A DNA stretch of 10,932 nt from an uncultured Lachnospiraceae bacterium (GTDB lineage Bacteria > Bacillota_A > Clostridia > Lachnospirales > Lachnospiraceae), in the NCBI GenBank assembly GCA_910587905.1, contig CAJUOF010000048.1, positions 1 to 10,932 on the forward strand, given 5' to 3'. Below, in pieces: positions 1 through 6,955 of the stretch; positions within the stretch are counted from its first letter, which is position 1, and every line of letters starts with the position of its first letter. The position numbers and the translations under genes are program-made. A model generated the notes under the pieces. That model did not search any database. It saw only the letters and a list, made by a program, of their open reading frames with translations, and had not been told where the DNA came from.

Positions 1-1
1 C

Positions 2-373
2 CGATCTTCCCGTTATCCCCTGGGCTTTGACTGCCTTTTTGACGCGACGGGCGCAGAAGAACTGGTCTATTCCACGCCAAAGCTCATGAAGATGGGGGGA
101 CGGATCCTGGGCTATGGCTATTACCGGGGAAAACAGCCCACGCTCCGCTTTCCCTTCAACGAATTCTGGGACAAAGAGCTCACGTATTACTCTTCCCTGA
201 GCCAGGTCGGCGACTTCGGACGGGCCGTGGACGCCATCGCCACCGGCAAGGTCAATGCCAGGGCGTTAATCAGCGGCGAATATGACCTGGACCACTATTT
301 TGAGGGCCTCGACCGGGTACTCCACGACAGAGAAGCGATCAAGATCATCATCCATCCCAATGCGGAGACATGA
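2..373 (+). CDS. Zinc-type medium-chain alcohol dehydrogenase, 3' part
   Basis: This is the C-terminal 123 residues of a medium-chain (MDR) NAD(P)-dependent alcohol or polyol dehydrogenase; the frame is open from the first bases, so the 5' part lies outside the window. Visible are the end of the Rossmann fold (FDCLFDATGAEE, the usual FD.V.EATG strand), the glycine-rich turn MKMGGRILGYGYY where the family normally has G.....G, and the C-terminal catalytic-domain helix and strand (LISGEYDLDHYFEGLDRVLHDREAIKIII), which matches the usual ending of sorbitol and threonine dehydrogenase-like proteins. The catalytic zinc ligands would be upstream and cannot be checked, and the substrate cannot be named. 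It converges on the sodium symporter gene, so it is not in an operon with anything else seen here. Confidence 0.8.
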   Translation, partial: RSSRYPLGFDCLFDATGAEELVYSTPKLMKMGGRILGYGYYRGKQPTLRFPFNEFWDKELTYYSSLSQVGDFGRAVDAIATGKVNARALISGEYDLDHYFEGLDRVLHDREAIKIIIHPNAET

Positions 374-517
374 CTCCATTTGCTTTTGAGCTGCGGTAGG
401 AAATTCCTATTTTCATACTTATGAGAGTGAATTTTCACTCTTCGAAGGTGAATAAAGGAAGCAGAGCGCACCTTCAAACGATATCACGTCGACTTCTCCA
501 ATGATTGTAGAATGGGA
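374..517. other. Convergent intergenic gap with small palindromes
   Basis: This non-coding gap lies between two convergent genes. It holds several short inverted repeats: TAGGAA-A-TTCCTA at 397-409 followed by TTTT, AGAGTGAA-TT-TTCACTCT at 424-441, and GAAGGTG at 444-450 against CACCTTC at 469-475. The first could end the dehydrogenase transcript but its stem is weak. No gene with a supported ribosome binding site was seen. Confidence 0.4.
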
Positions 518-554
518 AATCCCGTCTGACTTCCGTGAGAAATCAGACGGGATT
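518..554 (-). terminator. Probable terminator of the sodium symporter gene
   Basis: A 12-bp perfect stem, AATCCCGTCTGA (518-529) and TCAGACGGGATT (543-554), encloses a 13-nt loop. It starts 19 nt beyond the symporter stop codon in its direction of transcription. The T-run after the stem on the minus strand is short (TTTCCC), so it is a moderately good rho-independent terminator. It could also stop the convergent dehydrogenase transcript. Confidence 0.65.
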
Positions 555-573
555 CGTCTGTATAGATGGCCGC

Positions 574-1899
574 TCACCCGATCCCGTTATACAAGAAACC
601 CAGGATCAGCACGATGATGGTGAGGGGGACGTAAATGTATTTGGCCAGGAAGCCGAAGGCGGGGGGAAGGGGCTTCTTCCGGCCCTCCTCCAGCTCCTCT
701 CTGATATTCCGGTAGCCGAGGATGTAATAGATGGAAACCGCCCCCAAAACGGCGCCGATGGGCACGATGACAATGGTGACAAAGTCCATCCAGTGACCCA
801 CCACGTCCCCGTGCTCCAAGAACAGACCGACGCCCAGGACCGTGGCACCGCAGATCAGCACCGAAAGCCTCCTTCCGAGACCGAACCGGTTCTGCCAGCT
901 CTCGATCACCGCCTCAAACATGTTCATGAGGGAGGTGATCCCCGCAAAAGCCACCGACAGGAAGAAGATCGCCGCAAAGAGCCGCCCCATGGGCATCTGC
1001 CGGAACACGTTGGGCAGGGTGACGAACATGAGGGAAGGCCCCCGGTCCGGCGCAATGCCGAAGGCGAAGACCGCAGGCATGATGGCCAGGGCCGCCAGAA
1101 GGGCCGCCACCGTGTCAAAGACCGCCGTCTGCACCGACGCCCTGGGAATGTTCTCCTTCTTATCCAGATAAGAACCGTAGACGATCATTCCCGAGCCGGT
1201 GATGGACAGGGAGAAGAACGCCTGCCCCATGGCCATGACCCAGGTGTCCGCCCGGAGCAGGTATTCCCACTTGGGAATAAACAAAAACTCATAGCCGGAA
1301 AAGGCTCCGGGGAGGAACAGCACCCGGACCGCCAGAATAACGAACAGCAGGAAAAATACCGGCATCAGGATCTTGTTGGCCTTCTCGATGCCGGAGGCGG
1401 CGTTGCAGAGAAGGATCACCACGGCGGCGGCGACCACCAGCACATGCCAGGGCACGCTTCCCAGGTGCCCCGTGGTCTCCGCAAAATAGGCGGCCGAATC
1501 CGCCGTCAGGATCACCCCCGTCAGAGAGCCCGCAAGGGAGCGGACCACCCAGCCGATGATGATGGAGTAGCCGATGGCGATCCCCAGGGAACCCAGCAGC
1601 GGGATCCAGGCCAGGACCTGCCCGAATCTTCCCTTTCCGATCCGGTCAAAACAATACCTGTACGCCCCCAGGGTTCCCGTCCCGGCCCGCCTTCCAAGGC
1701 CGAATTCCGCCGAAAGCCCCACATAGCCGAACAGGGCGATAAACAGGAAATACGGGATCAGAAAGGCCGCCCCGCCGTACTGCCCCAACCGATAGGGAAA
1801 CATCCAGATATTCCCCAGGCCCACCGCCGAGCCCACGCAGGCCAGCACAAAGCCAAAGGAACTGGAAAAACCTCCGTTGACATGTCTCTTTTCACTCAT
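574..1899 (-). CDS. Sodium-dependent transporter, NSS/SNF family
   Basis: This 441-residue, very hydrophobic protein should be an inner-membrane sodium-coupled symporter of the neurotransmitter:sodium symporter (SNF, LeuT-fold) family, importing an amino acid or related amine. The family signature is clear near the N-terminus: residues 23-36 read GSAVGLGNIWMFPY, followed by RLGQYGGAAFLIPYFLF. This is the unwound first-helix region that forms the sodium and substrate sites, with the usual R of WRFPY replaced by M. About 11 membrane segments can be seen, as in short bacterial members such as MhsT. The ATG at 1897-1899 follows a good ribosome binding site (AAGGGGGAT on the minus strand). The substrate cannot be read from sequence. 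Only about 30 nt separate the start codon from a large inverted-repeat element, which therefore forms or replaces its promoter region. Confidence 0.93.
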   Translation of the reverse strand: MSEKRHVNGGFSSSFGFVLACVGSAVGLGNIWMFPYRLGQYGGAAFLIPYFLFIALFGYVGLSAEFGLGRRAGTGTLGAYRYCFDRIGKGRFGQVLAWIPLLGSLGIAIGYSIIIGWVVRSLAGSLTGVILTADSAAYFAETTGHLGSVPWHVLVVAAAVVILLCNAASGIEKANKILMPVFFLLFVILAVRVLFLPGAFSGYEFLFIPKWEYLLRADTWVMAMGQAFFSLSITGSGMIVYGSYLDKKENIPRASVQTAVFDTVAALLAALAIMPAVFAFGIAPDRGPSLMFVTLPNVFRQMPMGRLFAAIFFLSVAFAGITSLMNMFEAVIESWQNRFGLGRRLSVLICGATVLGVGLFLEHGDVVGHWMDFVTIVIVPIGAVLGAVSIYYILGYRNIREELEEGRKKPLPPAFGFLAKYIYVPLTIIVLILGFLYNGIG

Positions 1900-1929
1900 A
1901 AAATATCCCCCTTATTTTTCTTCCCTTGT

Positions 1930-2242
1930 AGGATTCGGGTGTCAAAAGCCGCCGCAGGAATTGGCCGCCGTCAAACGGCACAAGGATTCGTTCCCCGCTC
2001 CGGTTCCGTGGGCCTTGAATTTCTAAGCGTTCCGATTTGATCTGAGCAAGTCTTACGCAACCGGCTTATGATCCGCCGTCCATGGCGGCATAAGCCTTTT
2101 CCGGACGTCCTGTCCGGAAATTGCTGGTTTTCTGACCGGAACGCTAAGAAATTCTAAGGCCCACGTCAAGTCGCAGTGTCACGAATCATTGTGCCATTTG
2201 CCGACAACGGATGAAACCGACGGCTCTTGACACCCGAATCCT
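1930..2242. repeat. 313-bp MITE-like inverted-repeat element with branched head
   Basis: This stretch fills the gap between two genes and folds onto itself along almost its whole length. Perfect 16-bp termini AGGATTCGGGTGTCAA (1930-1945) pair with 2227-2242. Further inward, 1973-1991 pairs with 2181-2199 (17 of 19), 2007-2016 with 2156-2165 (10 of 10) and 2017-2034 with 2137-2154 (17 of 18). The apex holds two local hairpins: GGCTTATG..CCGCC at 2063-2077 with GGCGG-CATAAGCC at 2084-2096, and TTTCCGGAC at 2098-2106 with GTCCGGAAA at 2112-2120. No convincing reading frame or transposase is present. The left end is flanked by T and the right by T; a TA duplication is possible but not clear. Non-autonomous transposon (MITE) is the best reading; a structured non-coding RNA is the alternative. 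Confidence 0.75.
2063..2120. other. Twin hairpins at the apex of the large inverted repeat
   Basis: Two adjacent strong hairpins crown the long stem. The first has a stem of GGCTTATG plus CCGCC with a 6-nt loop and is followed by TTTT on the plus strand, which resembles a rho-independent terminator. The second has a 9-bp stem and a 5-nt loop. Together they could stop transcription entering from either side, but no plus-strand gene precedes them. Confidence 0.5.
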
Positions 2243-2247
2243 TATGT

Positions 2248-2880
2248 TTATGTGATCCTCGGCAGGTCCCACCGGAAATGGGCCGCCAGGAAGCGGATGA
2301 TCAGGATCAGCACGAAGCCCGTCACCATGGCGGCCTCCCTTCCGACCCATCTCCCAAGGACGACCACGGCCGCCGCCCCCGCCAGACAGGCACAGGCATA
2401 GACCCTCTTCACGAAGATCGAGGGTGTCTCCCCCGCCATCATGTCCCTGAGGACGCCGCCCCCGACCCCCGTGAGCACCCCCACGAAGATCATCAGGAAC
2501 CAGCCGTGCCCGGCCCCGGCCATGGTTCCCTCCACGGTGAAGGCCGCCAGCCCCAAGGTGTCCAGCCAGAACAAAAGCTTCTCATAGTAAACCGCCGGAA
2601 TGCGCGGCTTCTCCCGCTTTCTCCGCACCAGATAAAGGACCCAGAAGACCACGTTGGCCGTACCCACCGCCGTCAGGGCATAGACCGGGTTCCGGAAGGT
2701 GACCGGAGGGATCTGGCCGATGATCAAGTCCCGGATCACCCCTCCCCCAACCGCCGTGGTGAGGGCCAGGATGCTCACCCCGAACACGTCCATCCCCTTC
2801 TTGATGGCCAGCATGGCCCCCGAAAACGCAAAGGCGACCGTCCCCATCAGGTCCACGACAAACAGAAACGTATCATTCAC
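2248..2880 (-). CDS. UPF0126/YicG-like membrane protein (TRIC-like fold)
   Basis: This 210-residue integral membrane protein belongs to the UPF0126 family (YicG-like, the 'glycine transporter' Pfam family), whose fold resembles TRIC cation channels. The internal duplication typical of the family is plain: each half has three hydrophobic segments and one copy of the signature, GGGVIRDLIIGQIPP at residues 45-59 and GGGVLRDMMAGETPS at 140-154. The length is normal. The start codon is GTG at 2878-2880, preceded on the minus strand by GGGGGAAAGGAAGCA, a good binding site; no ATG fits better. A glycine-transport role is known only for some members, so substrate is not assigned. A small palindromic element sits just upstream (2907-2990), between this gene and the large fusion gene read in the same direction, and may affect its expression. 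Confidence 0.9.
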   Translation of the reverse strand: MNDTFLFVVDLMGTVAFAFSGAMLAIKKGMDVFGVSILALTTAVGGGVIRDLIIGQIPPVTFRNPVYALTAVGTANVVFWVLYLVRRKREKPRIPAVYYEKLLFWLDTLGLAAFTVEGTMAGAGHGWFLMIFVGVLTGVGGGVLRDMMAGETPSIFVKRVYACACLAGAAAVVVLGRWVGREAAMVTGFVLILIIRFLAAHFRWDLPRIT

Positions 2881-2906
2881 TGCTTCCTTTCCCCCTTATT
2901 CCATCC

Positions 2907-2990
2907 AGGCAATTGCGAAACGTGGAATTGCCCGGTGGATTCTGACAATTGTCAGAATCCTTCTTAGGTTTTGCAGTTTCGCAATTACCT
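2907..2990. repeat. Small palindromic element, copy 1
   Basis: This 84-bp element has inverted termini AGGCAATTGCGAAAC (2907-2921) and GTTTCGCAATTACCT (2976-2990), 14 of 15 complementary. At its centre is a perfect 24-bp palindrome (2937-2960, half-site GGATTCTGACAA). An extra local repeat pairs GGCAATT at 2908-2914 with AATTGCC at 2926-2932. It starts 7 nt after the stop codon of the large fusion gene and lies upstream of the UPF0126 gene. There is no T-run after the palindrome on either strand, so it is not a standard terminator. A second member of the family lies at 6805-6922. Confidence 0.75.
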
Positions 2991-2997
2991 GCTTCTA

Positions 2998-3903
2998 TCA
3001 CCGGTTCCCAGTCCTTCCACTCAGCACCCGCTCCATGTCCTCCGGCAGGGGCGCCGTAAACTCCATGGGCTCCCCCGTCACCGGATGGCAGAAGGCGAGC
3101 CGGCAAGAATGGAGGGCCTGCCGCCCGATCCACTCCATGTCCGGATTATAGAGATAATCCCCGACCAGCGGATATCCCAAATGCTTCATGTGGATCCGGA
3201 TCTGGTGGGTCCGCCCTGTCTCCAGCCGAAGCGCCACCAGGCTGTGGCCGTTCCCCTCCTCAAGCACCCGGTAATGGGTCACCGCCTGTTCCCCGGCCAA
3301 GGGATCCACCTGCCGCTCGATGACCGACCCGGGCTTTCTCCCGAGGGGCGCCGAGATGGTCCCGCAGGGAGGCTTCGGGCATCCCCGCACAATGGCCCGG
3401 TACTCCCGTTCCACCTCCTTTCGCACCGCCATCCCCGACAGCACACAGGAGCTAAACATGTGCTTGGCCACCACCGTGAGGCCCGAGGTGTCCCGGTCCA
3501 GCCGGTTGGTGCAGCGGAAAATGAAAGGCTTTTCCCGCTCCTTAAAATACCAGGCCAGGGCGTTGGCCAGGGAATTGTCATAATTCTTCATGGACGGGTG
3601 AATGGGCATCCCGGCGGCCTTGTTGACCACCAGAAGGTCCTCGTCCTCATAGACGATGTTTAACGGGAGCTTCACCGGAAGGATCTTCTCCGAGCTCTCC
3701 GTCTCACAGATATGGACCATGAGCACATCCCCCGGACAAAGCCGCTCGTTAAGATACCGGGGCCGGCCGTTCACCGCCACTCCGTCCGGCCTTCCCTTCA
3801 AGTGGGCGAGACACCCCCGCGAATATCCCCGCCGCCTCAAAAACTGCTCAATCCGGAGCCCTGCATCCCCCTCCCCCGCCCGGTAATCAAGCCTTCGTTC
3901 CAT
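2998..3903 (-). other. RluA module with its own internal Shine-Dalgarno and ATG
   Basis: The RluA part begins MERRLDYRAGEG at an ATG (3901-3903) preceded by GGAGG (plus-strand CCTCC at 3909-3913) with a 5-nt gap, a near-ideal initiation site lying inside the larger frame. From here the product is 301 residues, the normal length of a free-standing S4-plus-RluA pseudouridine synthase. The roughly 30 residues before it (ESKSPVRAQGAAGRPRPEAI) look like read-through rather than a domain. The synthase could therefore be made separately as well as in the fusion, or the fusion could be a recent stop-codon loss or a sequencing artefact. Confidence 0.6.
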
Positions 3904-6762
3904 GATTGCCTCCGGGCGGGGCCTGCCCGCCGCCCCCTGCGCCCGCACCGGGCTTTTGCTTTCCCAGCACACCGCCTCCATGTAACCCGCCATGTCCTCC
4001 GGAAGCTGGTCAAAAAGGTAATTCTTTCCCCCCGCCGGCCGGTCCGCACAGATCTCCCGGATCTCGATATTTGCCGCCTCGATCTCCTTTTTCAGACCCT
4101 GGGCCGACATCCGCCCGGCTCCCTGGCCCATGATGATCACCTGCTCCAGGGCGTCGGAGGTGGCGACGGTCACCCGGTATCTCCTGCCGATCTCGTGGAC
4201 CGTCTTCTCGATGTACTGGTCCGCCGTCTCCGCCTCCTTCGTGTATACCACGTGGATGTTGTGGTACTTGAAGATTTCCCCCGTATTCCCCTCCACCTTG
4301 TAGGCGTCAAAGACCAGGATCACCGTACAGCCCTTATAGCCCTGATAGTTGGACAGGATATCCATCAGCCGGTCCCTGGCGGCTCCCACGTTCCGCTCTG
4401 CCAGCTCCGTGAGCTCCTCCCAGGCAAAGATGATGTTGTAGCCGTCCACCAGAAGATACTCCTTCCCGGACGGACGCCCGGAAGACGCCTCCGCCTGGCC
4501 CCGGCGGCCGGAATCCATGGCTTTCCGGTTTTGGCGGACAGGAGTCTCCGAGCGGGACACATGGACCGTTCCGCCGAAACCGCTCATGCTCCGCTCCTCC
4601 CGCTTCCCGTCCTTTTTTCTCTCCTTTTTCCCGTCCCGCTTCCCATAAGTGCGGGTGAAGATCGCCTCCAGCTCCTTCTCGTTGGCCTCCATGGAACGAA
4701 AATCCCCCGGAAAGCCAATCCCGCCGAGTCTCCCCGTCTCCCCCGCTTCGGCAGAGTCCTCCGGCTGCGGCCGGCCGGAGCCGGGACCGGAGGCCTCCCC
4801 CGCCGCTTTCTTTAAGGCCGTCTCCAGATGCATGTACTCCGGCACCTCGTTCCAGGGAACCACGAAGCCCGCCCCGTGGGCACAGAACACGGAGCCCGTC
4901 GGATTCTCCACATCCGCCTCCGGGTCATAGGCGGATGCCGAAAGGACCTCCTCCGCATTGTGGCAGGGTTCATAGCCCGAAAGGCTGCAAAGAAGATGCC
5001 CACGTCCCTTCGTGTAGGAGAGAACCTCCGACTGATAGCCCCGCATGGAGGCCACCGGCGCCTTCCCCGAAAGCACGGCCGTATCTCCCGACTGCTCCGG
5101 CGCCGAAAAGCTCCCGTGCATCCGCTGCAGGTCGCTTAAGGCCCGTCCCACCGACTCCGCAGGCACCTCCAGCCGGTACTCATAGACCGGCTCCAGGAGC
5201 ACCGACTCCGCACCCATGAGCCCCTGCCGCACGGCCCGATAGGTGGCCTGCCTGAAATCGCCGCCCTCGGTGTGCTTCACATGGGCCCGCCCCGCTGCCA
5301 AAGTGACCTTCACGTCCGTGAGCTCCGCCCCCAGAAGGACGCCCCGGTGCCGCTTCTCCTCCAGGTGGGTCAGGATCAGCCGCTGCCAGTTCCGGTCCAG
5401 GTCGTCCTCGCTGCAGCAGCTTCCGAACTGCAGGCCGCTCCCCCTCTCCCCCGGTTCCAGGATCAGGTGGACCTCCGCATAATGGCGGAGCGGCTCGAAA
5501 TGTCCGACCCCCTCCACCGTATTTCGGATCGTCTCCTTATAGATAATGCTGCCCGTTCCAAAATCCGCCTCGATGCCGAACCGCTCCCGGATCAGCCCCC
5601 TTAAGATCTCCGTCTGGACCTCCCCCATGATCTGGGCACGGATCTCGCCCGATTCCTCCTCCCAGGTCATGCGCAGAAGCGGCTCCTCCTCCTCCAGCTC
5701 CTTAAGCTTCAAAAACGCCTGATGGACGTCCAGCCCCTCAGGGAGCAGGATCCTGTAGCCGAGCACCGGCTCCAGGAGGGGGAGGGACGCCCCCTCGGAA
5801 ATCCCGATCCCCTGGCCGCACAGCGTCTGTTCCAGCCCCGTGACCGCACAGACCGTTCCCGCCGGGGCCTCCTGCACCGCCTGGAAGGAGGCCCCCGAAT
5901 AGATGCGGATCTGGTCGGCCTTCTCCTCTCCCACAAACCCCTTCACCCTGAGGCTCCCGCCGGTGATCTTCATGTGGGTGAGCCGCACCCCCTGGGCATC
6001 CCTGGAAATTTTATAGACCCTTGCGCCGAATTCCTCCGGATACTTTGGCGGGACGCCGTAAGCTGCGATCCCCGCAAGAAGCTCCTCCACCCCCTGCATC
6101 TTGAGGGCCGAGCCGAAATAGCAGGGGAACACCTTCCGCTCCCGGATCAGCGAAGCCGCATCCTCCCGCCCCAGGGCACCCGTCTCCAGATACCGGTCCA
6201 GCGCCCCCTCATCGCACATGGCAAGGCTCTCCTGAAAGTCCGGGTCGTAAAAATCCCTTCCGAAATCCAGGCACCGTTCCGAGAGCCGCCCCGAAAGCTC
6301 CGAGAGGAGCCGCTCCCTGTCGCAGCCCGCCAGATCCATCTTGTTGACAAAAAGAAACACCGGAACCTTGTACCGGGAGAGAAGCCGCCACAGCGTCTCC
6401 GTGTGACCCTGCACGCCGTCGCTCCCGCTCACCACCAGCACCGCATAGTCGAGCACCGAAAGCGTCCGCTCCATCTCCGCCGCAAAATCCACGTGCCCCG
6501 GCGTGTCCAGAAGCGTCACCGGCCTTCCGCCGAGGACCACCTGGGCCTGCTTGGAGAAGATCGTGATGCCCCGGGCCCGTTCCATGGCGTAGGTATCCAG
6601 GAACGCATCCCCGTGGTCCACCCGCCCCGGCTTCCGGATACTCCCGCTAAGATATAAAATGCTCTCCGCCAGCGTCGTCTTGCCGGCATCCACATGGGCG
6701 ACAAGTCCCACACAGAGTCCCCCCGCCGCATCCGTCATATTTCGTTCTGATCTGTCCGCCAT
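2998..6762 (-). CDS. Triple fusion: TetM-like GTPase, YacP/Rae1-like NYN RNase, RluA pseudouridine synthase
   Basis: This single open frame encodes 1254 residues. Residues 9 to about 650 are a ribosomal-protection/EF-G-like GTPase with AHVDAGKT (22-29), ERARGITI (61-68), DTPGH (86-90), NKMD (140-143), then domains II-V. A basic, low-complexity linker follows (GKRDGKKERKKDGKREE). About 765-930 is a YacP/Rae1-type NYN domain with LLVDGYNIIF, VILVFDAYKVEG, ETADQYIEK and TSDALEQ carrying the expected acidic residues; B. subtilis Rae1 cleaves mRNA in the ribosomal A site. Residues 954-1254 are an RluA-family rRNA pseudouridine synthase: S4 domain, VVNKAAGMPIHPS, NRLDRDTSG with presumed catalytic Asp1089, and GRTHQIRIHMK. 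The chosen ATG (6760-6762) has AAAGGGGA six bases upstream; the frame extends to a TTG at 6810 inside a repeat, which I reject. Tetracycline resistance is not implied. GTPase plus NYN is, to my knowledge, frequent in Lachnospiraceae; the RluA addition is unusual. Confidence 0.88.
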   Translation of the reverse strand: MADRSERNMTDAAGGLCVGLVAHVDAGKTTLAESILYLSGSIRKPGRVDHGDAFLDTYAMERARGITIFSKQAQVVLGGRPVTLLDTPGHVDFAAEMERTLSVLDYAVLVVSGSDGVQGHTETLWRLLSRYKVPVFLFVNKMDLAGCDRERLLSELSGRLSERCLDFGRDFYDPDFQESLAMCDEGALDRYLETGALGREDAASLIRERKVFPCYFGSALKMQGVEELLAGIAAYGVPPKYPEEFGARVYKISRDAQGVRLTHMKITGGSLRVKGFVGEEKADQIRIYSGASFQAVQEAPAGTVCAVTGLEQTLCGQGIGISEGASLPLLEPVLGYRILLPEGLDVHQAFLKLKELEEEEPLLRMTWEEESGEIRAQIMGEVQTEILRGLIRERFGIEADFGTGSIIYKETIRNTVEGVGHFEPLRHYAEVHLILEPGERGSGLQFGSCCSEDDLDRNWQRLILTHLEEKRHRGVLLGAELTDVKVTLAAGRAHVKHTEGGDFRQATYRAVRQGLMGAESVLLEPVYEYRLEVPAESVGRALSDLQRMHGSFSAPEQSGDTAVLSGKAPVASMRGYQSEVLSYTKGRGHLLCSLSGYEPCHNAEEVLSASAYDPEADVENPTGSVFCAHGAGFVVPWNEVPEYMHLETALKKAAGEASGPGSGRPQPEDSAEAGETGRLGGIGFPGDFRSMEANEKELEAIFTRTYGKRDGKKERKKDGKREERSMSGFGGTVHVSRSETPVRQNRKAMDSGRRGQAEASSGRPSGKEYLLVDGYNIIFAWEELTELAERNVGAARDRLMDILSNYQGYKGCTVILVFDAYKVEGNTGEIFKYHNIHVVYTKEAETADQYIEKTVHEIGRRYRVTVATSDALEQVIIMGQGAGRMSAQGLKKEIEAANIEIREICADRPAGGKNYLFDQLPEDMAGYMEAVCWESKSPVRAQGAAGRPRPEAIMERRLDYRAGEGDAGLRIEQFLRRRGYSRGCLAHLKGRPDGVAVNGRPRYLNERLCPGDVLMVHICETESSEKILPVKLPLNIVYEDEDLLVVNKAAGMPIHPSMKNYDNSLANALAWYFKEREKPFIFRCTNRLDRDTSGLTVVAKHMFSSCVLSGMAVRKEVEREYRAIVRGCPKPPCGTISAPLGRKPGSVIERQVDPLAGEQAVTHYRVLEEGNGHSLVALRLETGRTHQIRIHMKHLGYPLVGDYLYNPDMEWIGRQALHSCRLAFCHPVTGEPMEFTAPLPEDMERVLSGRTGNR

Positions 6763-6795
6763 AGGGAATCCCCTTTCCTTGTCCGCTTCCCCCTC

Positions 6796-6823
6796 ATCAT
6801 AGCCAGGCAATTGCGGAACTCAA
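6796..6823 (-). promoter_or_regulatory. Putative promoter of the triple-fusion gene
   Basis: On the minus strand TTGAGT (6818-6823) and TATGAT (6796-6801) are spaced by 16 nt, giving 4/6 and 5/6 matches to the sigma-A hexamers. The start codon is about 27 nt past the expected transcription start. The -35 lies inside palindromic element copy 2 and the -10 just outside its end, so the element appears to supply part of the promoter. Prediction by eye only. Confidence 0.4.
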
Positions 6824-6922
6824 AAGCTTGTCGAACATTCTGGCAATATTTCCACGGCGCTGCAGGCTTTGGACGGACATATTGCCAGAATATTCCCGCA
6901 ATTTCAGGTTTCACAATCGCCT
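6805..6922. repeat. Small palindromic element, copy 2
   Basis: This 118-bp element has termini AGGCAATTGCGGAAC (6805-6819) and GTTTCACAATCGCCT (6908-6922), matching those of copy 1 at 2907-2990 with few changes. A perfect 13-bp inner repeat pairs ATTCTGGCAATAT (6837-6849) with 6879-6891 around a 29-nt centre; copy 1 has the related ATTCTGACAAT in its palindrome. There is no reading frame of its own and no clear target duplication. It lies between the fusion gene and a transporter fragment. Confidence 0.7.
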
Positions 6923-6955
6923 ATTATCATATCACAGGAAAGCGGAAAAGTCGAT

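Noticed and set aside
535..2040. Long open frame on the plus strand, antisense to the sodium symporter
   Set aside because: Its product is rich in H, R, Q, G, P and D with no domain, and it is the usual shadow of a GC-rich gene; the minus-strand frame has clear NSS motifs and a ribosome binding site.
1930..2242. Known riboswitch, tRNA or rRNA in the large inverted repeat
   Set aside because: No conserved core of a riboswitch or tRNA could be seen, and the overall end-to-end symmetry with perfect terminal repeats suits a mobile element better.
3712..4815. Long open plus-strand frames opposite the fusion gene (also 5722-6657)
   Set aside because: They mirror the codon structure of the minus-strand gene, have no recognised motifs and no ribosome binding sites.
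2998..6762. Calling the fusion a tet(M)/tet(W) resistance gene
   Set aside because: The GTPase core is related, but the domain IV tip motif of the resistance proteins is absent and the NYN and RluA modules are foreign to them.
6763..6810. Longer fusion protein starting at the TTG at 6810
   Set aside because: The extra 16 codons begin inside palindromic element copy 2, while the ATG at 6762 has AAAGGGGA at six bases and leads to the expected GTPase N-terminus.
2907..6922. Composite transposon carrying the fusion gene between the two palindromic elements
   Set aside because: No transposase, no target duplications and the two elements differ in length and centre. A passive repeat origin is simpler; only the bracketing itself is reported.
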